Assembly: GCA_002407845.1 (NCBI GenBank)
Contig: DHPK01000022.1
Coordinates: 81,685 to 105,091 of the forward strand
Reading direction: 5' to 3'
Length of the DNA stretch: 23,407 nucleotides
From: Leptolinea sp. UBA5366
GTDB taxonomy: Bacteria; Chloroflexota; Anaerolineae; Anaerolineales; Anaerolineaceae
The notes beneath the pieces were generated by a model. The model was not told the DNA's origin and did no database searches. It saw only the letters and a list, made by a program, of their open reading frames with translations. A program made the position numbers and the translations under genes. Below are positions 6,465 through 14,096 of this stretch, piece by piece (positions within the stretch are counted from its first letter, which is position 1; each line of letters starts with the position of its first letter).

Positions 6465-8102
6465 TTATTCCCAAATCATCTTGGAAACGGACTGATCGAT
6501 TGTAATCTGATTATAAATTCCCGTAAATGGATTGACGAGCCAAAGGTTGTTTTGATAGGACAGTGCGATCCAGCTTTGACGTGCGTCTGTTGTCGGTGCC
6601 CAGATCACCTGCTGCGGCGTGATGTAGTCTTCTTCGTCCAGCGGAAAAACAATTTTTATGTTCAGTCCGTCCTCGCCCATCAGCATTAATCGGTAACGGC
6701 TGCTCTCGCTTTGAAGCGGGCTGATCGCCTGCATAAAGGCGACAAAAGCCGTTCCATTTTCAAATGCCGGAGAGGCAACTGGATAGGAAAACAGACCGGT
6801 CTTCTTTTTTAATTCGACCGCCTGCTCATCATCGCGCAAAATCTTTCCAATATTAAAATCGGTCGGATCGTAACTTCTGGTGTTGCCGTCAATCGCGCCG
6901 TGGTAGGTGAAAAAGAGCGCGGATTCATCCGAAGACCAGCTGACGCCCGGCACCCATGCCCAGTCGCTGCGAGTTTTTTCATAAGGCTGAATTTTGGCTA
7001 ATTCAGTTTTTTCACCAGTCAGACGATCAATTTCCCCGATGCTGCCCGGGTCTGCGTAAAGCAGCTTCCGCCCATCGGATGAAAGGTGAAATTCTGTTCC
7101 CCACCAGCTGTATTCACCGCTCTGATTCTCCTCGACTAAAACTTCATCGGTCATGATCATTCCAGTGTCGCTGACAATTCGCAGCCGGAGGTCATTGTTC
7201 GCGCGCCAGCCGGGCGCGCTTTCCTGCGGGGTGACGGTCGAAAAGAGGACGCGCAGCGATTCTCCCGGCAGCCAGGCTGCAAAATGGATCACATTCTCAA
7301 TCCGCAGGCTGACAGGCTGTGCGTTCCAATCAGAGATTTTCAGCATCCAGAGCGAATTAATTTCATCGTTCTGAGTTTTGCGTGTGTAAAGCAGCCATTC
7401 GCCATTGGACGACAGATCGAGCACCCGTCCGTCCAAATCCCCGCTGGTTACCAGCGGTGTCCGGCTGCCGGTCGATCCTTCGAGCATCCAAGCGCCGCCG
7501 TTCGAAACGTAAATCAGCTTTCCCGGAATTTGGATCGGGGCATGTTCTGCCTTAATACCGTACATCAGGATTTCGGGAACAGCATCCTGAAGCGTCCGAC
7601 GGCTGGAAACGACTTTTGAAACCAGTTCTCCGTCTTCATAAGTTGACTTGGTGGTGATTTCTTCCAATCCGTTCTGACCGGCTTGAATGATGTAGGTTTC
7701 CCCTTCAGGAATGCTTTCGTTTCGTACAGTCTGACTTTTGAAAGGAACAATGCGCTGTGAAGTTTCTTCTTGAAAATTGATAGCAGTGATGCGTATCGTC
7801 GTGTCAGCTTGCAGGAGGGTGCTTGCCGGCGGGGAGAGGACATCATCCGGCTGGAATGAGATTTCGAACTGAGTTAATGCCTGTTCAACGCTTGTTCCGG
7901 CAGCGACCGTTCCTGTCAAGGTCTGACCGCTTTTTTCGATCTGCAGCCTGATTGGGTCTGACTGAGCCGGCGGAAACAGAAGCTCGACCGATTGACAGCC
8001 GCTCAATGCAGTCGAGAGCAGCAGACACAAAAATAAAAGCAAAATCCCAGCTTTTAAAGGCTGAGAATTTTGCTTTTTATTAAAAAAGTGGCTGCTGAAC
8101 AT
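6465..8102 (-). CDS. Lipoprotein: DUF348-like domain, G5 domain and C-terminal TolB-like beta-propeller
   Basis: Predicted surface lipoprotein of 545 residues. A long hydrophobic signal (about 17-32) ends in the lipobox LSGC (Cys36). Residues ~50-110 resemble the DUF348 ubiquitin-like domain found before G5 domains in Gram-positive wall proteins. Residues ~115-185 look like a G5 domain (IVPFKSQTV, IPEGETYIIQAGQNGLEE, GELVSKVVSSRRTL). The rest has repeated W/S-D-G blades (LDLSSNGEWLLYTR, LSSDGRKLLYADP) like a WD40/TolB propeller. G5 domains are associated with cell-wall glycan binding, so a wall-anchored sensor or scaffold is inferred. No catalytic residues are evident. It lies 10 nt after the upstream gene and 19 nt before the SDR. 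No good RBS is seen, and a terminator-like hairpin overlaps its signal-peptide codons. Confidence 0.75.
   Translation of the reverse strand: MFSSHFFNKKQNSQPLKAGILLLFLCLLLSTALSGCQSVELLFPPAQSDPIRLQIEKSGQTLTGTVAAGTSVEQALTQFEISFQPDDVLSPPASTLLQADTTIRITAINFQEETSQRIVPFKSQTVRNESIPEGETYIIQAGQNGLEEITTKSTYEDGELVSKVVSSRRTLQDAVPEILMYGIKAEHAPIQIPGKLIYVSNGGAWMLEGSTGSRTPLVTSGDLDGRVLDLSSNGEWLLYTRKTQNDEINSLWMLKISDWNAQPVSLRIENVIHFAAWLPGESLRVLFSTVTPQESAPGWRANNDLRLRIVSDTGMIMTDEVLVEENQSGEYSWWGTEFHLSSDGRKLLYADPGSIGEIDRLTGEKTELAKIQPYEKTRSDWAWVPGVSWSSDESALFFTYHGAIDGNTRSYDPTDFNIGKILRDDEQAVELKKKTGLFSYPVASPAFENGTAFVAFMQAISPLQSESSRYRLMLMGEDGLNIKIVFPLDEEDYITPQQVIWAPTTDARQSWIALSYQNNLWLVNPFTGIYNQITIDQSVSKMIWE
8029..8077 (-). 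terminator. Terminator-like hairpin inside the 5' coding end of the lipoprotein gene
   Basis: Read on the minus strand, AAAAGCAAAAT plus CTCAGC-like bases (8077-8060) pair with GCTGGGATTTTGCTTTT (8051-8035). This gives about 17 bp with one bulged T and one G-U pair, an 8-nt loop, and then an ATTTTT tract. It has the form of an intrinsic terminator for the upstream small gene, yet lies 25-75 nt inside the lipoprotein frame. It may act as an attenuator relieved by translating ribosomes. Confidence 0.55.
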
Positions 8103-8112
8103 GATGGATCAG

Positions 8113-8691
8113 TTAGTTTTTAATTCCCTCAATGGCGATCTGCCCGTCCGTGATTTCAATCTTGGATAATGAACAGAAACTTGTGAGATAGTTCATGTAC
8201 TGTCCGGTCAAATTTTTGATTTCACTGTTTGCTGTTTCAGCTGAGATGCTGATGAGAGGCACATCAACTTTTTCAACCTGGATCTCAGGAATTCCATTGA
8301 TGAGATTGATTCGGGCAATGGCGCTTGCGCCGACTTTGAGAAAGCCTTTGCCAGCTTTGGCAGATAACTTCAGGGTCCCGTCGCCATTGAATTCGACTTT
8401 TGGTTTCGCGACGTCGATTTCCATGCTCGCCAATTTCTGGAGCGCTGCCTTAATATCAGCGCTGTAGAGACTCAATGCCTCTTCAGCTGCCTGGGTCAGC
8501 GTATCATCGCTGAATGTTACGGTGAAGGGTGTGCCAGCCGGCAGGTCGTTTATTCGTTGCGCTTCTGCGTATAGTTGATCCATGGCAGGACCTCCGCTGG
8601 TGTATTGATTGACAGGGCTGTATGCATGCCATCCGACAAATGCCATGCAGAGCAGGAGTATGACTGGTAAAATAAGACTGCGTTTGTTCAT
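8113..8691 (-). CDS. Membrane-anchored protein of unknown function
   Basis: This 192-residue protein has one N-terminal hydrophobic segment (about 5-21) acting as a signal anchor or signal peptide, then an extracytoplasmic domain. The domain reads as alternating helix and beta strands (FTVTFSDDTLTQAAEEAL, VEFNGDGTLKLSAKAG, IEITDGQIAIEG). The pattern recalls YpmS/DUF2140 or LmeA/DUF2993-type lipid-binding-like exported proteins, but I cannot assign it with confidence. A good RBS (AAAGGAGA) precedes the ATG. It is the first gene of the minus-strand cluster, 46 bp from divergent scpB, and the partner lipoprotein follows 10 nt after its stop, so they may act together at the envelope. Confidence 0.7.
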   Translation of the reverse strand: MNKRSLILPVILLLCMAFVGWHAYSPVNQYTSGGPAMDQLYAEAQRINDLPAGTPFTVTFSDDTLTQAAEEALSLYSADIKAALQKLASMEIDVAKPKVEFNGDGTLKLSAKAGKGFLKVGASAIARINLINGIPEIQVEKVDVPLISISAETANSEIKNLTGQYMNYLTSFCSLSKIEITDGQIAIEGIKN

Positions 8692-8737
8692 TGAGAATTA
8701 TCTCCTTTCAAAATTATGAACTGGTGAGAATTATAGC

Positions 8738-9304
8738 ATGACCGAAAAAACTTCAATTCCATTTCCTGAATCGATGACGTACTTGGAAGCCGTCCTTTTC
8801 GCTGCGTCCGGTCCCGTCCCCTATGCCCAGCTTTCGGCTGTTTTGGAGCTGAAACCGGTGGAAATTCGCGATCTGGTCAAACAATACGGGACGCTGCTTT
8901 CCGAGCAGAATCGAGGAATTCGGATCCTTGTTCATGATGATAAAGTGCAGTTGACCACTTCTCCTGAGACGGCAGACTTTGTTGAAAAGTTCCTGGGAAT
9001 TGAATCAGCTCAGAAATTAACCCGCGCAGCGCAGGAGGTGCTGACAATTATCGCCTATCGTCAGCCGGTTTCCCGCCCGGCGATTGAAGCGGTCCGCGGC
9101 GTCAACAGCGATACGGTGGTCAGAGGACTGCTGTCCCGCGGGCTGATCGAAGAGGCTGGCAGGGCAGATACACCGGGCAGACCGCTGCTTTACACGACAA
9201 CGTCCGATTTCCTGCAATATTTCGGACTTTCATCTGTGGACGAACTTCCGCCCTTTGAAGAGAGCATCGAAGCCGCTCCAGAAACAAACGTACTAAAAGA
9301 TTAA
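8738..9304 (+). CDS. scpB: Segregation and condensation protein B
   Basis: ScpB is the winged-helix dimer that joins ScpA and SMC in the bacterial condensin complex acting on the nucleoid. The 188-residue protein has the tandem winged-helix layout. The family blocks are YLEAVLFAASGPVPYAQL near residue 15, AAQEVLTIIAYRQPVSRPAIE around 97-117 and VRGVNSDTVVRGLLSRGLIEEAGR following it. The C-terminal GRPLLYTTTSDFLQYFGL is also typical. No clear Shine-Dalgarno sequence precedes the ATG. ScpA is not adjacent; the upstream neighbour is a divergent membrane protein. The pseudouridine synthase downstream is a very common partner of scpB. Confidence 0.93.
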   Translation: MTEKTSIPFPESMTYLEAVLFAASGPVPYAQLSAVLELKPVEIRDLVKQYGTLLSEQNRGIRILVHDDKVQLTTSPETADFVEKFLGIESAQKLTRAAQEVLTIIAYRQPVSRPAIEAVRGVNSDTVVRGLLSRGLIEEAGRADTPGRPLLYTTTSDFLQYFGLSSVDELPPFEESIEAAPETNVLKD

Positions 9305-9344
9305 TCAAAGGATGGATTCGTCCATCATAGAAAGCCAGGAATAC

Positions 9345-10163
9345 ATGGAAGAAAGAATTCAAAAAATATTGGCGCGCTTGGGTTTTGGCTCGCGGCGCGA
9401 CTGCGAAGTTCTGATCACCGAAGGCCGCGTTACCAAAAATGGCGAGCGCGTTGAGTTAGGAACCAAGGCGGATGCCAGCATTGATGTCCTCGAGGTTGAT
9501 GGGGAAGTGCTGAAATATCATGAACCCGAAAAACGCTATATTGCCCTGAACAAACCAAGGTTTGTTCTGTCAGATCGCCCGGCTCATGATCCGCGCCGCA
9601 CAGTTTTTTCATTCGTGCCGGATTCGGATAATCTTTTTGTCGTCGGCAGGCTCGATTTCGAATCGGAAGGGTTGATTCTGCTGACGAATGACGGCGATCT
9701 TTCGAATAAATTGTCTCATCCGCGCTATGGCAAAGAGAAGGAATATAAAGTGCTAGTGGCAAAACGCCCTGATGATGATCAATTGAACAAATGGCGCCGA
9801 GGGGTAATTTTGGAAGACGGTGAAAAGACTGCTCCGGCGGACGTGCGCCTGATTGCATTTAAAGGGGACGGTGCCTGGTTGCGGGTGATCATGAAAGAAG
9901 GGCGCAAACGCGAAATCAGGGAAATTGGCAAGCAGATCGGACTGCCGATCGTGAAGCTGGTGCGGGTGAGAATCGGGACTTTGCCGCTTGGATTATTGAA
10001 ATCAGGGGAATGGCGCGATCTCAAAGAGGATGAGGTTCAGGCACTGCGCGATTTGGTGTCAGCCAAAAAATCAACTTCTCCGGATCGCCAGCCGGTTCGC
10101 CGGCAGCGGCGCGAGGATGCCCGAGGGAAAAAACCGGCAGCAAGGCAGACGCGCCGAAGCTGA
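9345..10163 (+). CDS. RsuA/RluB-family rRNA pseudouridine synthase
   Basis: Converts a uridine of rRNA to pseudouridine. An S4 RNA-binding domain (EERIQKILARLGFGSRRDCE onward) is followed by the catalytic domain, with the family Asp in GRLDFESEGLILLTNDGDL (Asp104 from this start). The RluB/RsuA signature KEGRKREIR is also present. The C-terminus is a basic tail rich in Arg, Lys and Gln, common in RluB-type proteins. The ATG at 9345 with AGGA just before it places the S4 domain at the N-terminus. An upstream ATG at 9312 would add 11 non-conserved residues. It follows scpB by about 40 bp in the same direction. Specificity (RluB-like 23S site versus RsuA-like 16S site) is not decided by sequence alone; scpB linkage favours RluB. 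Confidence 0.9.
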   Translation: MEERIQKILARLGFGSRRDCEVLITEGRVTKNGERVELGTKADASIDVLEVDGEVLKYHEPEKRYIALNKPRFVLSDRPAHDPRRTVFSFVPDSDNLFVVGRLDFESEGLILLTNDGDLSNKLSHPRYGKEKEYKVLVAKRPDDDQLNKWRRGVILEDGEKTAPADVRLIAFKGDGAWLRVIMKEGRKREIREIGKQIGLPIVKLVRVRIGTLPLGLLKSGEWRDLKEDEVQALRDLVSAKKSTSPDRQPVRRQRREDARGKKPAARQTRRS

Positions 10164-10166
10164 CGC

Positions 10167-12023
10167 TCAGTTTTTTGTACTTGTTCCAAATGTTTCTTCA
10201 ATAATTCTTTGATTGGATTTAAAACGATAGAGCTGCGCTGAATCAGATTCGCGCAGTTTTTCGATTGATTCATGGTCGATAAACGAATCACCCGGACCAT
10301 AGCGGTTGATGACCCCAGCCAAATCTCTTGGTTCTTCAAATCCGTCGTTGTTTGGATTGACGTAGACATAAACGGTCGAAAAAGGGCGATTGCGGTCAAA
10401 GAGCGATTTTGGCAGGTCATAGCGGTCCGCATAATACCAGAGGGCTGCGTCATCAACCGGCGCAACGGCAAACAATACCTCGTCAATGGCAGGATCGCGT
10501 GCGACTTCGAGGACTGCCTGTTCATGCTGGCTGACCTCTGCAGCAATTTCAGCCGTCCGGCTGATCTGGGGGAATGCGCTGACGGCTGTCAGGAGCAGCA
10601 GCGCGCAGGAAAGAATTAGCGACTGGTGCCGAGGCGCAAGGCGGCTGGCTAAAACCGAGATTATTTGCACAATGCCGGCTGCTCCCCAGATCAGTAAAAA
10701 AGGCCAGAGAAAAATCAAGGCGCGAGGCCAGAGGTTCGGGCGCTGAATCAGCCACAGCGGGACGAGCCACAAAATAAAAGAAAGCTGGAGCGGGAATTTA
10801 AAGTCTTTTGATCTAAAAGCGCTCAGAAAAGCAATCACGTTTCCCAGTAGCAGCACCCCTTGAATCAACATCGGCATGGCGAGAGTAAAAGCATTGCCAA
10901 AATCGATTGCCCGTGATTTGAGCGTTGGGAAAAAGTCAGCAGCTGGCAGCGGGCGCACGAAGACATTTCCAAACATGGATTGAAAGCCGGAGTGGGTCAA
11001 AATCGGACGATAGCAGAGCGCCGTCAGGAAAATGACAGCGATTCCGCAGCCGATCAGGTATTGCATGAAATTGATCCAGCTGGAATAAGGCTGAAGGTCA
11101 GTTTCCGAACGATCTGTTTTCTTAAAATGATCCCATGAGGCATTGAAAAACATCCACAGGCACAGTGCGCCGAATGGGTAAATCATCATCGGCAGTGTGA
11201 AAAAGCCGATTACTGTCGTCAGAATCAGACACAGCCAGATAAAGCGATTTTTCCGCTTGAGCAGGTAATATCCAAAAATGAAAATCAATACTGAGCACAG
11301 CACCAGCAACGTATATCCTCTGGCGTTGGTCGAATAGTCGATCAGAAAGGAGGAAAACGCGGTCAGCGCGCTGGCGAAAAGACCGGTTTCAGCGTTATAC
11401 AGAGATTTCCCAAGTGCGTAAACAGCCGGAATCAGCAGGATGCCGGATAGCAGTGCGGGCAGTCTGACCAGCATTGGGGTTTTCCCAAGAGCGTGGTATA
11501 TCAGATTGACCAGCAGCGTGTGGAACACATGGTTGTTCGGGAGATGATAATCCGAAAGGGCATACCGCATGGAACCGCTGCCCCAGGTGACAACTGTGTA
11601 AGCTTCGTCATGCGTCATAGGGCGGTTGACCAGCAGGATTCGGATTAGCGCACCGGCAAAAACGATCAGTGCCAACAGCGGCAGCTGGTTTCGGCTGCGG
11701 CGAATGACAGCCGGAATCATGCGGCAGGTCGACTTTGTGTCATGCCACAAGCTGATTAGAAAGCGCGGGATGGCGCGTGCCAGCGAGTGCCAGAATTGTA
11801 TGAATGGAGCGGGGCTGTACGATGACCAGACGATCATCGCTGCTAAAAACAATGCAGCTGCCAGACCTGAAAGGGCGACCCAAAAATGAACTGCAGGGGT
11901 ATAGCTTTCGAGCGAACCATCGGCAGCCAATCGGTTTCCCAACGCTTGCATAGCGTCAAATCCGCCAAAGAGCGGAAAGATCAGCAGCAGGATCAAAAGA
12001 GTGGCAGCGATGCGAATTTTCAT
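10167..12023 (-). CDS. GT-C fold membrane glycosyltransferase (PMT_2 / GT39-like)
   Basis: Large polytopic membrane protein (618 residues) resembling ArnT/PMT-type glycosyltransferases. These transfer a sugar from a polyprenyl-phosphate donor on the outer face of the membrane. The first-loop acidic motif THDEAY (around residue 140) matches the essential DE-type motif of the family. It is followed by PNNHVFHTLLVNLIYHALGKTPMLVRLPALLSG-like spacing typical of PMT_2. About ten or more hydrophobic helices follow and a soluble tail of ~130 residues ends the protein. The frame is open to a GTG at 12062, but ATG 12023 places the first TM segment at the N-terminus; neither has a clear RBS. Its stop lies 3 nt from the convergent pseudouridine synthase stop. 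Donor and acceptor are unknown. Confidence 0.8.
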   Translation of the reverse strand: MKIRIAATLLILLLIFPLFGGFDAMQALGNRLAADGSLESYTPAVHFWVALSGLAAALFLAAMIVWSSYSPAPFIQFWHSLARAIPRFLISLWHDTKSTCRMIPAVIRRSRNQLPLLALIVFAGALIRILLVNRPMTHDEAYTVVTWGSGSMRYALSDYHLPNNHVFHTLLVNLIYHALGKTPMLVRLPALLSGILLIPAVYALGKSLYNAETGLFASALTAFSSFLIDYSTNARGYTLLVLCSVLIFIFGYYLLKRKNRFIWLCLILTTVIGFFTLPMMIYPFGALCLWMFFNASWDHFKKTDRSETDLQPYSSWINFMQYLIGCGIAVIFLTALCYRPILTHSGFQSMFGNVFVRPLPAADFFPTLKSRAIDFGNAFTLAMPMLIQGVLLLGNVIAFLSAFRSKDFKFPLQLSFILWLVPLWLIQRPNLWPRALIFLWPFLLIWGAAGIVQIISVLASRLAPRHQSLILSCALLLLTAVSAFPQISRTAEIAAEVSQHEQAVLEVARDPAIDEVLFAVAPVDDAALWYYADRYDLPKSLFDRNRPFSTVYVYVNPNNDGFEEPRDLAGVINRYGPGDSFIDHESIEKLRESDSAQLYRFKSNQRIIEETFGTSTKN

Positions 12024-12124
12024 AACTTTATCTGATTTCTGATTGTACTCGATTGAAATCACTGTCTGACAATTTGCTGCGAACGGTTTTCATGCCCCCG
12101 TTCCTCACAGCGAACGCTGCATAG

Positions 12125-12130
12125 TATAAT
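12125..12130 (+). promoter_or_regulatory. Candidate -10 element for the GNAT-tyrS unit
   Basis: A perfect TATAAT lies 39 bp before the GNAT start. The -35 at the expected distance (TTCCTC, 12101-12106) is poor. Confidence 0.4.
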
Positions 12131-12168
12131 AACCAGCGGATTCATTGCACGATGCAGGAGGAATTTGG

Positions 12169-12603
12169 ATGGAAGTATTTGAGATCACAGTGATGTCACA
12201 GGGTGTGCTGGATGCGTTTACCCGGCTGATGCCCCAGCTTTCAAGCTCCGCTGCCATCCCGACCTGGGATGAATTGGATGATCTGATCCGTTCAAGAGCC
12301 TCAATTCTGCTGGCAGTTGCCGATCCGGATCAGCCCGATAAAATTGTCGGGTCGCTGACCTTGGCAGTGTTTCGCCTGCCGACCGGTGTGCGGTCCTGGA
12401 TTGAAGACGTCGTCGTCGATGAGTCGATGCGCGGTCATGGGATCGGGGAAGCTTTGGTGCGGGCAGCGGTTGTGCGCGCAAAGGCAGAAGGCGCCAAGAC
12501 GGTTGACCTGACGTCGCGCCCATCACGGGAAGCTGCCAACCGTCTCTACCAGCGTTGCGGCTTTGAAAAGCGCGAGACGAACATTTACCGATTTAATATT
12601 TAG
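12169..12603 (+). CDS. GNAT-family N-acetyltransferase
   Basis: Acetyl-CoA-dependent acetyltransferase of 144 residues. Strand-loop motif A is clear: IEDVVVDESMRGHGIGEALV with the pyrophosphate-binding RGHGIG (88-93). The motif B tail AANRLYQRCGFEKRETNIYRF is typical for small-molecule or peptide GNATs. The substrate is unknown. The frame is open from ATG 12145, but AGGAGG (12156-12161) with 7-nt spacing fixes the start at 12169. It precedes tyrS by 27 bp on the same strand and is probably cotranscribed. Confidence 0.85.
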   Translation: MEVFEITVMSQGVLDAFTRLMPQLSSSAAIPTWDELDDLIRSRASILLAVADPDQPDKIVGSLTLAVFRLPTGVRSWIEDVVVDESMRGHGIGEALVRAAVVRAKAEGAKTVDLTSRPSREAANRLYQRCGFEKRETNIYRFNI

Positions 12604-12630
12604 GATTTTACGAAGGGAATTTTCGATCAG

Positions 12631-13914
12631 ATGAGGATGCAAGATTCGATTTATGATGAACTGAAATGGCGGGGCATGATCCATGACTCGATCGACGGCG
12701 TTGAAACACTTCTGCGGGAAAACAAAGTCACGCTTTATAACGGATTCGATCCAACAGCTGATAGCCTGCACGTAGGTCACATGGTGCCGTTGCTGGCTTT
12801 GGCACGTTTCCAGCGATTTGGCCATCACGTGATGGCATTAGCGGGCGGCGGAACCGGGATGATTGGCGATCCGAGCGGTAAGTCTGATGAACGCAACTTG
12901 CTGACAGCTGAAGAAGCACATCATAATGTTGAAATGATCAAATTGCAGCTGGCGCGTTTTCTGGATTTTGATACGCCGGTCAATCCCGCTCGCATCGTCA
13001 ATAACGCTGACTGGCTGATGAAGCTGAATCTGATCGATTTCCTGCGGGATACCGGCAAGCATTTCACCATCAATACCATGATGGCAAAAGATTCGGTCAA
13101 GAGCCGCCTTGAACGGGAAAATGGACTTTCGTTTACAGAGTTCAGCTACAGCCTGCTGCAGTCCTATGACTTTTATTATCTTTTCGAGCAGGAAAACTGT
13201 GTGTTGCAGACAGGCGGGAGCGATCAATGGGGCAATATCACAGCTGGAACCGATTTTATCCGCCGTAAAACTGGAAAAACCGCGTTTGGTTTGACCTATC
13301 CGCTGGTCAAGAAGAAGGACGGCTCAAAGTTTGGAAAAACAGCCGGCGGTGCAGTTTGGCTTGACACCAAGCGCACCTCTCCCTACAAGTTTTATCAGTT
13401 CTGGTTGAATACGGACGATGGAGACGTGGTAGATTTTTTGAAGTATTTCACTTTTTTCAACCGTGAAACGATCGAGGAATTGGAAGGGTTTGTGCGGGAA
13501 AAACCGGAAGAACGCGCCGCGCAGAAGTCACTGGCTGATGAAATGACCCGCATGATGCATGGCGAAAGTGCGCTCACAGCAGCGAAACTGGCGAGCGAAG
13601 CTTTGTTCGGCGGTGAAATCAGCGGTTTGAGCGCTGATGATATTCAGGATATCTTTTCCGATGTGCCGTCCGGGGAAGTCAGTGCAGACAGTCTCAGCGG
13701 CGAGGGCGTTCCGGTTGCTAATCTGCTGGCAGACTGCGGATTTTTGAAGTCGCGCGGGGAAGCCCGCCGGACAATTAACGAAGGCGGAATCTATCTCAAC
13801 AATCATCGGGTGACGGATAGTATGATGAACGTGACGCGTGAGCAGTTTGTAGATGGAAAATACTTAGTCATCCGCCGAGGAAAGAAGAATTACTTCCTGA
13901 TTAAAACGAATTAA
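12631..13914 (+). CDS. tyrS: Tyrosyl-tRNA synthetase
   Basis: Class Ic aminoacyl-tRNA synthetase charging tRNA-Tyr. The HIGH signature is HVGH (47-50) and the KMSKS loop is KFGKT (233-237), as in bacterial TyrRS. GSDQWGNITAG (197-207) lines the tyrosine site. A C-terminal S4-like RNA-binding domain (about 355-425, with KSRGEARRTINEGGIYLNN) completes the normal length (427 residues). The start is ATG 12631 or ATG 12637; the GAAGGGA upstream is 13 nt away. The last 35 bp including the stop recur at 21451-21485, and no terminator follows this copy. The 3' end therefore appears to have been replaced by the adjoining island, with KKNYFLIKTN here against KKNYFLLKKN in the displaced copy. Confidence 0.95.
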   Translation: MRMQDSIYDELKWRGMIHDSIDGVETLLRENKVTLYNGFDPTADSLHVGHMVPLLALARFQRFGHHVMALAGGGTGMIGDPSGKSDERNLLTAEEAHHNVEMIKLQLARFLDFDTPVNPARIVNNADWLMKLNLIDFLRDTGKHFTINTMMAKDSVKSRLERENGLSFTEFSYSLLQSYDFYYLFEQENCVLQTGGSDQWGNITAGTDFIRRKTGKTAFGLTYPLVKKKDGSKFGKTAGGAVWLDTKRTSPYKFYQFWLNTDDGDVVDFLKYFTFFNRETIEELEGFVREKPEERAAQKSLADEMTRMMHGESALTAAKLASEALFGGEISGLSADDIQDIFSDVPSGEVSADSLSGEGVPVANLLADCGFLKSRGEARRTINEGGIYLNNHRVTDSMMNVTREQFVDGKYLVIRRGKKNYFLIKTN

Positions 13915-13915
13915 C
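13880..13915 (+). repeat. Left direct repeat (attL-like) in the 3' end of tyrS
   Basis: This copy of the repeat begins with the 19-bp block GAAAGAAGAATTACTTCCT, which is identical to 21451-21469. The next 17 bp differ at four positions. The GAAG-AATTA-CTTC core is an inverted repeat around 5 bp, the sort of symmetry seen at tyrosine-recombinase crossover sites. It covers the final codons and stop of tyrS. Confidence 0.85.
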
Positions 13916-14009
13916 TTTACGAATAAAAAATAGTATATTTCAAAATTTCTTCCTCTTTTAAAAAGTTGTTTTGTGGATAAAAATCACTCTTTTTCTGGAT
14001 AAATAGTAC

Positions 14010-14038
14010 TTTTCATTTATAAGCACTTAGAGTAAAAT
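14010..14038 (+). promoter_or_regulatory. Candidate promoter of the island operon
   Basis: TTTTCA (14010-14015) and TAAAAT (14033-14038) are 17 bp apart, an acceptable sigma-70 promoter. It lies 59 bp before the LacI-type regulator. A palindromic operator sits within the spacer. Confidence 0.5.
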
Positions 14039-14065
14039 GAGTTTAGATAGTCATTTAAGCGCTTA
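14020..14065 (+). promoter_or_regulatory. Two LacI-type operator sites
   Basis: TAAGCGCTTA (14056-14065) is a perfect 10-bp palindrome with the central CG typical of LacI-family operators. TAAGCACTTA (14020-14029) matches it at 9 of 10 bases and lies between the candidate -35 and -10. The sites are 36 bp apart, start to start. TTACGTAA (14063-14070) overlaps the second. Placement suits repression by the regulator encoded just downstream. Confidence 0.6.
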
Positions 14066-14096
14066 CGTAAACGATTAAATTCTACAAGGTAGATAA

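Noticed and set aside
8692..8734. Direct repeat TGAGAATTAT (8692-8701 and 8725-8734) in the scpB divergent region as an operator pair
   Set aside because: It is only 10 A+T-rich bases with no symmetry and no regulator nearby; chance recurrence is plausible.
10158..10176. Terminator after the pseudouridine synthase (AGCTGA/TCAGTT then T-run)
   Set aside because: The stem is six pairs including a G-U and spans the converging stop codons of two genes. It is too weak to call.
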